The translations under genes and the position numbers were made by a program. Of a stretch of 19,484 nt of DNA, positions 1-7,983 are shown piece by piece (within the stretch, counting starts at the first letter, position 1; every line of letters begins with the position of its first letter). Below the pieces are notes generated by a model. That model saw only the letters and a program-made list of their open reading frames with translations. It did not search any database and had not been told where the DNA came from. Origin of the DNA: UBA8437 sp003445035. GTDB taxonomy: Bacteria > Planctomycetota > Planctomycetia > Planctomycetales > Planctomycetaceae. The stretch is from the NCBI GenBank assembly GCA_937901285.1, contig CALCHI010000114.1, positions 1 to 19,484 of the forward strand. Direction: 5' to 3'.

Positions 1-1984
1 CCGCATGTTTGCCTGACAACCGTTCTACGGTCCCTCCGGCGGCCCTGATCTTCTTCCAGAGCTCTTCGCCGTTGAGCAAGTGCATGACCTGGGGCAACGT
101 GGTATCCGGGCTACGAACGCACTCACAGGCCGAGGCCCGTTCGGTCGGACGACCAAACAGACGCAACAGCTTCGAACCGGCCGCGACATAGGGAACATGC
201 ACGGCCCGCAGTCCCGGCGGTCCGACCCGATACGGTTCGTCGATGCCCGTGGCACGACTGACCGAATCGGCCAGTTGTTCGGCCGAGAGTCGCCTCAGGG
301 CCGCGTGAGAAAAATTGTCGTGTTCGTTGCGATTCGATTCGTTGGGAATCGAACTCTGCTGATAGGTTCGCGACCTCGCAATCGTCCGCACCAGGTGTTT
401 CAGGTCCCAGCGATGAGCCACCAGGTCGTCGGCCAGGGCTGCCAACAGCGGCTCGTTGACCGGGGGATTGCTGAAACGCATGTCGTCGACCGGGTGCACG
501 ATCCCCCGGCCCAGCATCCGCCCCCAGACGCGATTGACGATCGCCCGAGCCGTCAGCCGCCGCCCCGGCCCGAACATCCAGTCAACAAGGGCGTCGCGAC
601 GGTCGCTGGCCACGGGCACACTCACGCGACTGCCATCCAGGTGAACCAGCTCGACACGATCCTTAGCCTTCCACGGCACCCTGGACTCGGGCTTCACGAA
701 TCGACGAATCTCTCGTCCGTAAGCATCGATCGGCCCCTCCTTGCTGCCCAGCTGGCCAAAGAACTCGGTCATCGATCGGTAATTCGCCTGAGTCCAGACA
801 TCAAACGGATGGTCGTGGCACTCCGCACATTGCAGCCTGATCCCCAGGAACAACTGCGGCACGGTTTCCACCCGCTTGAGTTGATTGACCGTGAAAGTGA
901 TGGCCGGGTTGTGGATCGAGCTGCCCTTGCCCGCCACAAGTTTTCTCACCAACCGGTCGTACGGCAGGTTGGTGTTGATCGCCCTGCGGAGCCACAGCGA
1001 GAGAGTCCAGACCCCCTTGAAGCGAGCCGAGTCTCCGGATTCGTTTGTCCCGGAAAGTTCCAGCCATCTCATCGCCCACACATCACCAAAATCCTCTCGA
1101 GACAACAGCTCGTCGATCTTTCGTGCGCGACGATCTGCCGACGTTTCTTTCAAGAAAGCCGTCACCTCGTCGGGGTCCGGTGGCACCCCGCAGATATCCA
1201 GACTGGCCCGCCGCAGAAATTCGGCGTCGGTGCAGACGGACGAGGGAAGGACCTGGATCTTTTTCAGCTTGTCATCGACATGCCGGTCGATGAAGTTGTG
1301 CTGCGGGGCAGCAGCCCAGGCAAACCGCTTTTTTCTTCGGACGACGAGCCCTTTGGAGAGTGTCTTCTTGTTCAGAAACCGCACCAGTACGGCCGTCTCG
1401 CCGGTTCGACGAGACACCACCCGCCCCGTCCGATCCACATCGACCACGCCCTCGGTCGACACCTCGTATATCGCCAACCGCGTGACATCGCGTTGCCGCC
1501 CATCTTCGAAATGGGCAGTGACCTTCAGAGTTTCCACTTGCGGAATCCGCACATGTTCAAAAACCGCCGGGTGGACGTCGATCCGCTCGAGTTTCGTTGC
1601 GGTTCCGACATCGGACTTCGCCCCCTGTCGAATCCATTCCAACAGCACCCGGTAAGACTCCGACCCGACTTCGAACCGCTTTCCGCCGCCGTGCTCCAAT
1701 TGAGCCGTCGGCATCTGCAAGATCAGGCTGTCTGCGGGATCCTCACGTTCGACGCGTCCCGAGTCGGGGTCGACCAATGCGGTGAAATCGGCCCGAAGAT
1801 CGTACCCCCGCAGGCTGAGCTTGAACCCGGCCTTGCCCGAGTTGTGACCGTGGCAAGCACCGGAGTTGCAGCCCGCCTTTCCCAGGACGGGCATCACGTC
1901 ATTGGTGAAACTGACCGAACCAGCCGGATCAGCCGCAACAACCGGGCCGGCCAGCACACACACCAGGCACGCGACTCGAATCAT
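1..1984 (-). CDS. DUF1549/DUF1553 cytochrome-like secreted protein with Big2-like domain (3' end beyond window)
   Basis: 661 residues are visible and the frame stays open to the left edge. A signal peptide (residues 1-18, MIRVACLVCVLAGPVVAA) is followed by a CNSGACHG motif at residues 39-46, a CX4CH variant of a heme-attachment site. A bacterial Ig-like (Big2) segment lies at about 135-205. A DUF1549 region at about 229-430 contains a canonical CAECHDHPFD motif (C386, C389, H390). DUF1553 runs from about 462 to the edge; its closing part includes FGRPTERASACECVRS and MHLLNGEELWKKIRA, typical of the family. Known family context: planctomycete proteins usually paired with DUF1501; biochemical function is not established. 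The ATG lies in an ATGA overlap with the stop of the upstream gene, so it is the third gene of a coupled operon. Acting in the periplasm as a heme protein is inference. Family assignment is firm; the end is not visible. Confidence 0.93.
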   Translation of the reverse strand, partial: MIRVACLVCVLAGPVVAADPAGSVSFTNDVMPVLGKAGCNSGACHGHNSGKAGFKLSLRGYDLRADFTALVDPDSGRVEREDPADSLILQMPTAQLEHGGGKRFEVGSESYRVLLEWIRQGAKSDVGTATKLERIDVHPAVFEHVRIPQVETLKVTAHFEDGRQRDVTRLAIYEVSTEGVVDVDRTGRVVSRRTGETAVLVRFLNKKTLSKGLVVRRKKRFAWAAAPQHNFIDRHVDDKLKKIQVLPSSVCTDAEFLRRASLDICGVPPDPDEVTAFLKETSADRRARKIDELLSREDFGDVWAMRWLELSGTNESGDSARFKGVWTLSLWLRRAINTNLPYDRLVRKLVAGKGSSIHNPAITFTVNQLKRVETVPQLFLGIRLQCAECHDHPFDVWTQANYRSMTEFFGQLGSKEGPIDAYGREIRRFVKPESRVPWKAKDRVELVHLDGSRVSVPVASDRRDALVDWMFGPGRRLTARAIVNRVWGRMLGRGIVHPVDDMRFSNPPVNEPLLAALADDLVAHRWDLKHLVRTIARSRTYQQSSIPNESNRNEHDNFSHAALRRLSAEQLADSVSRATGIDEPYRVGPPGLRAVHVPYVAAGSKLLRLFGRPTERASACECVRSPDTTLPQVMHLLNGEELWKKIRAAGGTVERLSGKHA

Positions 1985-3774
1985 CGACGATCCTCCTGGG
2001 GCACAACCACTCCAACCAGTTTCTGAGACCTCCACTGCCACGGCATGTGGGTCATCTGGGGATCGCTGAGAAACAGCATCCGTTCGGCCACTCGCCTGAG
2101 CCGTGTCCCGTCCCGCCGGGTGGCTTCTCCAAAGACGGCAACCGAAAACGGCGCCAACGTCACAGCACCCCTTGTCGCCCGAAACGTGATCTCCCCGGCG
2201 GTCTCGCCCGCAGCGATCTCGCCGGACACCGCCGTCACCCCTGCGGGCAACTCAGACGCCACCAACCGGATTTTTCCGTCGAATCCTCTCACCGGCCCCT
2301 TGTAATACCCATCGTCGGGTTTCCGTCCCTTGATGTTCCTCCGAGCCGTGATCCGGACGGTCACCTGTCCGCCCTGGGGAACCGTCACCGTGTCGTTGGC
2401 GTCCATCCGCTCCCATCCGGAATTCTCGAACGGATTCTGCCGTCGACCCATCCACAGAAAGAAGTCCGGCCCGCCCGGCTCAATCGTCAATCGGTAGGGA
2501 AACTCGATGCCACCACGATCGAGCGTATCTCGCAGCGACAGCACGACGCTGAAGACTCCCGGAGGCACGGTGAACTCCAAACCCGGATCCACGTTGGCCC
2601 GGTATCTCAGGTCATCGCCGGTCGCCAGCAGGGTTTCGCCCACCGGATCCCACGCCATCAACAAACCGTCCAGCGCGCTGCCCAGATACCACGCAGCCAC
2701 CTGGGCCCGGATGACCTGTCCGGGACGAACCGCCAGGCGGAACCGGTCTTCCTCCCCGGCCTCATCGATACGGCCGTTGATCGTCACCGGCCAGTCCGCC
2801 ACGGGAACCTCAACAGATCCGCCAACCCGCATCCGCTTCTCATGTCGCTCGGGAAGTGATCCGGAGGCCATCGACCATGGCAGTGACCCGGGATGGCCCG
2901 GCAACGGCATCCGCCACCGATCTCTCGCAGCATCGGACGGCACTCGAACTTTCCGCGATGCCACCCGCCCATCCCGTCCGACAACTGACACGTCAATCAA
3001 TTTGCCACGCCGTCCTCCGAGCGGGTAAACCGTTCTCGCGTATTCGTGTGGCCCGATCTTCAACACGTAGTGATTGGTCCACCCGGCAACGCCAAAGGAC
3101 TGAAGTTCCACGAAATACTCGCCGGCCTGCTTGAACGTGTAATCGAGACGCTCGTCCTTTCGGAGAGTCGGCGTGTCGTGCACCAGTGCCAGCGTCCGCC
3201 CGCGGGCGTCCCGCAAACGGATCACCGGATCCGGTGTCAGCCCCAGCTGCCGCGTCTGCGTGCTGAACACCAGGCGTTGGCCAGCCCGCACACTGACTCG
3301 AAACAAGTCGATGTCCTGGCTTAGCCGACCTCCGGCCACACGGCACGGCCATTCGATCGCCAACGCACTGGCCAGGTCGATCCGGCCACCGCGATAGCGT
3401 CCGTTCCCGGCCGCCCTCGTCTGAATCACCCGATCCTGCCCCACGCAAATCAACCTCAGGTTGGACACCCCTGACGGCCCATACACACGTACCGGATAGA
3501 CACCCGATTCCACGGTTTCGGGAACAGACACGACGAACCGAATCGATTCGACACCTCCGGCGCTACGACGGACCTTTGCCATAAAGGGCAGCAGCAGGTG
3601 CGTGGCTCGGTCCAGATTCCGGCCTTCAAGCTGAATCGTCGTTTCTTTCCCAATGACCAATGCGGGTGGGTTGACCGTGTTGATCAACGGACCACGCCCG
3701 CCCATCGTTTCCCCGACCGCCACCGACCCGACCAGCACGAAGAGAATCGCCGATGACAGGAGACGAAGGTTCAT
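1981..3774 (-). CDS. secreted beta-rich protein with IPT/TIG-like and two PPC-like domains, unknown function
   Basis: 597 residues, starting with a signal peptide (about 1-21, MNLRLLSSAILFVLVGSVAV). Residues about 28-115 (INTVNPPALVIGKETTIQLEG onwards) resemble an IPT/TIG immunoglobulin-like fold. Two segments resemble bacterial pre-peptidase C-terminal (PPC) beta-sandwiches: about 132-242 (DIDLFRVSVRAGQRLVF, then AGEYFVELQS) and about 320-435 (EEDRFRLAVRPGQVIRAQVA). A further beta-rich region covers about 460-570. No catalytic motif is visible. The start codon overlaps the stop of the DUF1501 gene (ATGA), and its own stop overlaps the start of the DUF1549/DUF1553 gene in the same way. Translation of all three is therefore probably coupled, and the product probably works with its neighbours at or outside the inner membrane as a structural or ligand-binding protein. 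That role is inference; I do not recognise a named family for the whole protein. Confidence 0.88.
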   Translation of the reverse strand: MNLRLLSSAILFVLVGSVAVGETMGGRGPLINTVNPPALVIGKETTIQLEGRNLDRATHLLLPFMAKVRRSAGGVESIRFVVSVPETVESGVYPVRVYGPSGVSNLRLICVGQDRVIQTRAAGNGRYRGGRIDLASALAIEWPCRVAGGRLSQDIDLFRVSVRAGQRLVFSTQTRQLGLTPDPVIRLRDARGRTLALVHDTPTLRKDERLDYTFKQAGEYFVELQSFGVAGWTNHYVLKIGPHEYARTVYPLGGRRGKLIDVSVVGRDGRVASRKVRVPSDAARDRWRMPLPGHPGSLPWSMASGSLPERHEKRMRVGGSVEVPVADWPVTINGRIDEAGEEDRFRLAVRPGQVIRAQVAAWYLGSALDGLLMAWDPVGETLLATGDDLRYRANVDPGLEFTVPPGVFSVVLSLRDTLDRGGIEFPYRLTIEPGGPDFFLWMGRRQNPFENSGWERMDANDTVTVPQGGQVTVRITARRNIKGRKPDDGYYKGPVRGFDGKIRLVASELPAGVTAVSGEIAAGETAGEITFRATRGAVTLAPFSVAVFGEATRRDGTRLRRVAERMLFLSDPQMTHMPWQWRSQKLVGVVVPQEDRR

Positions 3775-5060
3775 GGCACCAACTCCGCTATCACCTGGCC
3801 GTCACGCAGGATCGGGATATCGCGGCCGCTGACCGACGGCAAAAACCGGCCGGCGTCGATCCCCAACTGGTGGTAGATGGTGAAGTGGAGGTCCTCGGGT
3901 GTCACCGGACGGGTGACGGGCTCAGCGGCAGTTCGATCCGTTTTCCCGACCACTTGCCCCCCAACGATCCCCCCACCGGCCACCACCACGGAGAACGCGT
4001 TGGCCCAGTGATCTCGCCCCGCGTTCTCATTGAATCTTGGTGTCCGACCGAATTCTCCCGCGACCACGACCATGGTGGTCTCCAGCAGGCCACGAAGATC
4101 AAGATCTTCAATCAGAGTGGCCAGTCCCCGGTCCACGTCCGGGAGCTTCTCTCCCAATCGCGGCACCAGGTTGCGGTGATCATCCCACTCGTACGCACTG
4201 ACGGTCACAAACGGCACATCTGCCTCGATCAGCCGACGAGCGAGCAGAAGCCTCTGCCCCATCACCGCCCGGCCGTAACTGTCTCGCATCTTCGCCGACT
4301 CGAGCTCCAGGTCGAACGCCGCCCGCGCACGCGGCGAATCGACAATGTCCCACGCCTGGTCGGTGTAACGTGCCACCGCATCGCCTTGCGGACTCGGTCG
4401 CTGTTGAGAAAACCGTGCCCGCACCGCCGCCGACAACGCTCGTCGTCTCGCCAGGCGACCGGCCGCGATCGAACGAGGCGGAAACAGGTCGGCCACTCGA
4501 AATCCCGGCCGGCTCGGGTCGGAGGCGATCGACAACGGGTTCCAGGCAGCTCCCAGGTGTCCCCCGCCTCTCACCCCCTCGTCTGGCAACGCCACGTAAG
4601 TCGGCAATCCATTTCGAGCGGACCGACGCCGACGCTGGCGGCCTACCACTGCACCCACGCTGGGAAAGTTGTGCCCGGGACGAAACCGGTTGCCACTGAT
4701 CATGTACGCCTGTCCCGGCTCGTGAGCGCTCTGGCGATGATGCACCGTTCGGATCACCGCCAGGCGATCAGACTGCACCGCCAGGTTCGGCAGCGTCTCA
4801 CAGAATGACACGCCGGGAATCGCTGTTGCCACGGCCCCGAGTGGGCCCCCGACCCCACCAGGTGCGTTCGGCTTGGGGTCAAACGTCTCGAGATGCGACG
4901 GACCACCAGCCAACCACACCAGGATCACGCTGCGAGCCCCCGCCACCACCGAGTCACCCGAGGCCCGGGACCGAAGGCGGAGGCAATCGGCCAGAGACAG
5001 CGTTCCCAGGCCACCGGCAAGCCCCAGCAGGCCTCGACGAGTTAGCTGCCGTGGCGACAT
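3771..5060 (-). CDS. DUF1501 family protein, Tat-type leader
   Basis: 429 residues from the chosen start. The N-terminus MSPRQLTRRGLLGLAGGLG carries a twin-arginine followed by a hydrophobic stretch, the usual DUF1501 leader, which suggests folded export by Tat. Family motifs in order: LVWLAGGPSHLETFDPKP (about 47-64), WDDH (292-295), GEFGRTPR (335-342) and GRDHW (348-352). The last ones belong to the alkaline-phosphatase/sulfatase-like fold this family shares. Enzymatic activity is not established for DUF1501. An alternative ATG at 5126 would add 22 residues, but these would precede the leader and have no ribosome-binding site; the 5060 ATG has a GCGGGGG stretch upstream, so I prefer it. It is the first gene of the operon and its stop overlaps the next start. 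Length is within the family's usual 400-480 residues. Confidence 0.93.
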   Translation of the reverse strand: MSPRQLTRRGLLGLAGGLGTLSLADCLRLRSRASGDSVVAGARSVILVWLAGGPSHLETFDPKPNAPGGVGGPLGAVATAIPGVSFCETLPNLAVQSDRLAVIRTVHHRQSAHEPGQAYMISGNRFRPGHNFPSVGAVVGRQRRRRSARNGLPTYVALPDEGVRGGGHLGAAWNPLSIASDPSRPGFRVADLFPPRSIAAGRLARRRALSAAVRARFSQQRPSPQGDAVARYTDQAWDIVDSPRARAAFDLELESAKMRDSYGRAVMGQRLLLARRLIEADVPFVTVSAYEWDDHRNLVPRLGEKLPDVDRGLATLIEDLDLRGLLETTMVVVAGEFGRTPRFNENAGRDHWANAFSVVVAGGGIVGGQVVGKTDRTAAEPVTRPVTPEDLHFTIYHQLGIDAGRFLPSVSGRDIPILRDGQVIAELVP

Positions 5061-5201
5061 GAGCACCGCACCCCCGCTTCCCAGCCGAACACCTCTCCCG
5101 GTCACCCTACCAACGACGGCCGTCATGTGTCGATTCTACTGACACAATCGTCAGGAACGGACCGTCGCTCCGATTCAAGCCGATCGGCCAAGCTGTGGCT
5201 G

Positions 5202-5230
5202 TTGACCTCAAACCAGCCGCGTCGTTAACT
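5202..5230 (+). promoter_or_regulatory. candidate sigma70-type promoter of the desaturase gene
   Basis: TTGACC (5202-5207) is separated by exactly 17 bases from TTAACT (5225-5230), about 90 bases ahead of the GTG start. The -35 box matches five of six consensus bases and the -10 box only three, so this is a weak pattern-based call. The 5061-5320 interval separates two divergent genes and must also hold the promoter of the DUF1501 operon, for which I see no convincing boxes. Confidence 0.3.
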
Positions 5231-5246
5231 TGGAGGCTCTAGGGGA

Positions 5247-5265
5247 GCCGGCAGGGTCTGCCGGC
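5247..5265 (+). promoter_or_regulatory. perfect 8-bp hairpin in the leader of the desaturase mRNA
   Basis: GCCGGCAG (5247-5254) pairs perfectly with CTGCCGGC (5258-5265) across a 3-base GGT loop. It sits between the candidate promoter and the GTG start, 55 bases before the start codon, and no T-run follows, so it does not look like an intrinsic terminator. It may be a 5' UTR stabiliser, a regulatory stem or chance in GC-rich DNA. Confidence 0.35.
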
Positions 5266-5320
5266 GGCAAAGAGACGCCAGGGACACGGCGAACCCGTTC
5301 ACCAATCCGGAGTTCCTGTT

Positions 5321-6397
5321 GTGTCGACTGATACTGTCTTCACACCGGAAGAGTCGCAAGCCCTGGCGACCAAGACAACCAAGTGGAACCTGAATGTGGT
5401 TCGACTGGGTTTGTTCGTCCTGGTGATTCTGGAAATCGTCTGGCGTTACGACGAAGTCGGTTATCCCGGCTGGCTGTCGTCCGATCGCCTGGTCACCCCC
5501 ACCTGGTGGCTGGCGACTTACACGCTGGCGGTCAGCTACTTCATCTTCTGCTGGACCAGCGCCTACCACGAGACCGTCCACCAGACACTCAGTGCTCACA
5601 ACAACTTCAACAAGCACCTGGGCCGCATCATTGGAACGGTTGTCTTCATTCCCTACACCGTCTACCGCGAAACTCACATCACGCACCACGCCTACCTGAA
5701 TCGGCCGACCGATTGGGAACTGTGGCCCTACAGCGACCCGAACCGGGGCCGGGGATTTCGCCGTGCGTTCGCGATGTTCGACCTGCTGTTCGGGTTCTGC
5801 GGAGCGATAATCATCTACGGGCGGATCTTCTGGAGTAAGAATTCCCCTCTCTCGGAGTCGTCCCGACGACTGATCCGCCGCGAATACCTGGCCTCGGCGA
5901 TCTGCTGGTCGGGCCTGGCCGTGTACTTGACCCTGTCGCACACCTGGCTGGACTTCCTCCAGGTCTGGTGGATCCCGCTGACCATAGCCGGATTTCTGCA
6001 GACAATGCGCAAGTTCACCGAGCACCTGGGAATGGCCAGTTTCGACCCGTTGCTGGGCACCCGGACCGTCCGGGGCCGCAACTGGCTGACTCGCATCACG
6101 TCGTTCCTGAACTTCGACATCTTCGTCCACGGCCCGCATCACCGGCACCCGCGGGTGGCCCACACCTCCCTCGGCGAGCTGATGGATGACTATGTCGACG
6201 CCAACCCCGAACGCGACCTGCCGGTTTACCCCACCTACGCCCGTGCCACCCTCGCAATGCTGCCCTGGTTGGTCCGCAACCCGGGCGTGGGAGTGAACGT
6301 CGGGGCGGCGGACCCGTCCGCCACCGGAGACGTGAAAGACTTCGTCCAGGACGTGAGCCGCGAGGTGCTGGCACCCGCGGAAGTCGGAATTGAGTAG
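5321..6397 (+). CDS. membrane fatty acid desaturase family protein
   Basis: 358 residues starting at GTG, with GGAG at 5309-5312 eight bases upstream. It shows the three histidine boxes of the integral-membrane di-iron desaturase/hydroxylase family (PF00487): HETVH (83-87), HITHH (119-123) and HGPHHRHP (270-277), plus an extra histidine in TEHLGM (235). Hydrophobic segments at about 28-45, 60-80, 103-115, 148-168 and 190-230 fit an enzyme embedded in the inner membrane with its active site in the cytoplasm. The family inserts double bonds or hydroxyls using O2 and an electron donor. Substrate (acyl lipid, sphingolipid, carotenoid) cannot be read from the sequence; carotenoid ketolase/hydroxylase relatives are an alternative. 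It is a single-gene unit, divergent from the DUF1501 operon and convergent with gltD, from which 21 bases separate it. No electron-transfer partner gene is adjacent. Confidence 0.9.
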   Translation: MSTDTVFTPEESQALATKTTKWNLNVVRLGLFVLVILEIVWRYDEVGYPGWLSSDRLVTPTWWLATYTLAVSYFIFCWTSAYHETVHQTLSAHNNFNKHLGRIIGTVVFIPYTVYRETHITHHAYLNRPTDWELWPYSDPNRGRGFRRAFAMFDLLFGFCGAIIIYGRIFWSKNSPLSESSRRLIRREYLASAICWSGLAVYLTLSHTWLDFLQVWWIPLTIAGFLQTMRKFTEHLGMASFDPLLGTRTVRGRNWLTRITSFLNFDIFVHGPHHRHPRVAHTSLGELMDDYVDANPERDLPVYPTYARATLAMLPWLVRNPGVGVNVGAADPSATGDVKDFVQDVSREVLAPAEVGIE

Positions 6398-6418
6398 CCG
6401 AAGCAATCATCCCTTCAG

Positions 6419-7906
6419 CTATGGCAACCGCGACTCGCCCATCAGGTAACGATCGCACTCGCGGGCTGCTCCTCGTCCCTCGTTGATCGCCCAGACGACC
6501 AGGCTCTGACCGCGACGGCAGTCCCCGGCCGAAAACACGCCCTCGAGCGATGTGGCGAACTGTCCGTAATCGGCCTGGAAGTTGGACCTCGGGTCCGTCT
6601 CGACCCCCAACTGTTCGCCAACCAGTTGTTCCGGCCCCAGGAAGCCCAACGCCAGAAAGGCCAGGTCGGCCTCCCATTCTCGCTCGCTCCCCTCGACTCG
6701 ACTGAACGGAGGCCCGTTCTCCTGAGGCCGGCCCCAATCGACGTCGATAGTCTTCAATCCCGTTAACCCCCGCTCGGAGTCGCCGGTGAATTCGAGTGTC
6801 TCAATGCAGAACTCGCGAGGGTCATCACCGAAGGCCGCTGCGGCCTCGGCATGTCCGTAATCGACCCGAAACACCTTAGGCCATTGTGGCCACGGGTTGT
6901 TCTCGGCTCGCTCGTCAGGCGGGCGGGGAACGATCTCGAAATTGACCAGGTTCTTGCAGCCTTGTCGCATCGCGGTGCCGATACAGTCGGTGCCGGTGTC
7001 ACCGCCACCGATGACAATCACGTTTTTGTCTCGAGCATCAATGTAGTCGCCATCGGCGTGTTCGGAATCGAGCAGGCTGCGGGTGTTGGCGTGCAAGAAC
7101 TCCATGGCAAAGTGCACTCCCGACAGGTCGCGACCGGGCACGGGAAGGTCTCGTGGCCGCGTGGCACCGACGCACAACACGATCGCGTCGTGGTCATTTC
7201 GCAGGTCGGCCGCAGCGACATCGCTGCCAATCTCGGTATTGACCCGAAACCCAACCCCCTCGGCTGCCAGCAGATCCACCCGCCGTTGAACGACCGTCTT
7301 CTCGAGCTTCATGTTCGGAATGCCATACATCAACAGGCCCCCGACGCGGTCGTGACGCTCGAAAACGGTCACGCTGTGTCCGGCACGGTTGAGTTGATCA
7401 GCACAGGCCAACCCGGCTGGCCCCGACCCGACCACCGCGACCGTCTTTCCCGTCCGCTCGCTGGGCGGACCGGCCACCACCCACCCTTCGTCGAACCCAC
7501 GATCGACGATCGCCTGCTCGATGTTCTTGATGGTCACCGGCGGATCGGTGATCCCCAGCACGCAAGCCCCTTCGCACGGAGCCGGACAAACCCTGCCGGT
7601 GAATTCGGGAAAATTGTTCGTCTCGTGCAACCGGTCCAAGGCGTCCTGCCAGCGATCGTTGTAGACCAGGTCGTTCCACTCCGGGATCAGATTGTTGACC
7701 GGACACCCGGAAGCCATGTTGGCCATCAGCCCGCCGGTGTGGCAGAAGGGCACGCCACAATCCATGCAACGGGCGCCCTGTCGGGCGAGATCGCCGACGA
7801 CTGGCAACTGCACGAACTCGTTCCAGTCTCCCAGTCGCGCCGCCGGGTCACGGTACGGAGCCGCCTCCCGGGTGTACTCCATGAAACCTGTCGGTTTTCC
7901 CATCAT
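6419..7906 (-). CDS. gltD: glutamate synthase (NADPH) small subunit
   Basis: 495 residues, the normal size for GltD. The N-terminal part has the cysteine clusters that hold the [4Fe-4S] centres: C47, C50, C55 and C68 (CMDCGVPFC and GCPVN), and C107, C111, C115 (CPAPCEGAC). GSGPAG at 160-165 is the FAD-binding dinucleotide fold and GGGDTG at 300-305 the NADPH-binding one. NNPWPQWP and the closing FSAGDCRRGQSLVVWAI are characteristic of the family. The subunit oxidises NADPH and passes electrons through FAD and the iron-sulfur centres to GltB in the cytoplasm. It lies 77 bases downstream of gltB in the same direction, so it is very probably co-transcribed. AAGGCGG lies just ahead of the ATG; a second Met directly follows the first. 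No terminator is evident in the 21 bases that separate it from the convergent desaturase gene. Confidence 0.97.
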   Translation of the reverse strand: MMGKPTGFMEYTREAAPYRDPAARLGDWNEFVQLPVVGDLARQGARCMDCGVPFCHTGGLMANMASGCPVNNLIPEWNDLVYNDRWQDALDRLHETNNFPEFTGRVCPAPCEGACVLGITDPPVTIKNIEQAIVDRGFDEGWVVAGPPSERTGKTVAVVGSGPAGLACADQLNRAGHSVTVFERHDRVGGLLMYGIPNMKLEKTVVQRRVDLLAAEGVGFRVNTEIGSDVAAADLRNDHDAIVLCVGATRPRDLPVPGRDLSGVHFAMEFLHANTRSLLDSEHADGDYIDARDKNVIVIGGGDTGTDCIGTAMRQGCKNLVNFEIVPRPPDERAENNPWPQWPKVFRVDYGHAEAAAAFGDDPREFCIETLEFTGDSERGLTGLKTIDVDWGRPQENGPPFSRVEGSEREWEADLAFLALGFLGPEQLVGEQLGVETDPRSNFQADYGQFATSLEGVFSAGDCRRGQSLVVWAINEGRGAARECDRYLMGESRLP

Positions 7907-7932
7907 CGTCCGCCTTGTGTCATCGCGTCGGA

Positions 7933-7947
7933 CCCCCTCTTCGGGGG
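7933..7947 (-). other. small GC hairpin between gltB and gltD
   Basis: CCCCC (7933-7937) pairs with GGGGG (7943-7947) around a 5-base loop, in the 77-base gap between gltB and gltD. No T-run follows on the minus strand, so it is not a clear terminator. It could stabilise or separate the two messages, or be chance. Confidence 0.2.
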
Positions 7948-7983
7948 AACCGTTTTCCGTTCTGCCTGGTCAATGGTCTGCAA

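Noticed and set aside
80..2026. Plus-strand 648-codon open frame
   Set aside because: It is antisense to the DUF1549/DUF1553 gene in exact codon register. The minus-strand reading has a signal peptide, heme motifs and family motifs; the plus reading is low-complexity and Arg/His/Pro-rich.
5061..5126. Longer DUF1501 start at 5126
   Set aside because: It would place 22 residues before the twin-arginine leader and has no ribosome-binding site.
5225..6406. Minus-strand 393-codon open frame
   Set aside because: Antisense to the desaturase, which has all three histidine boxes; the reverse reading shows no domain.
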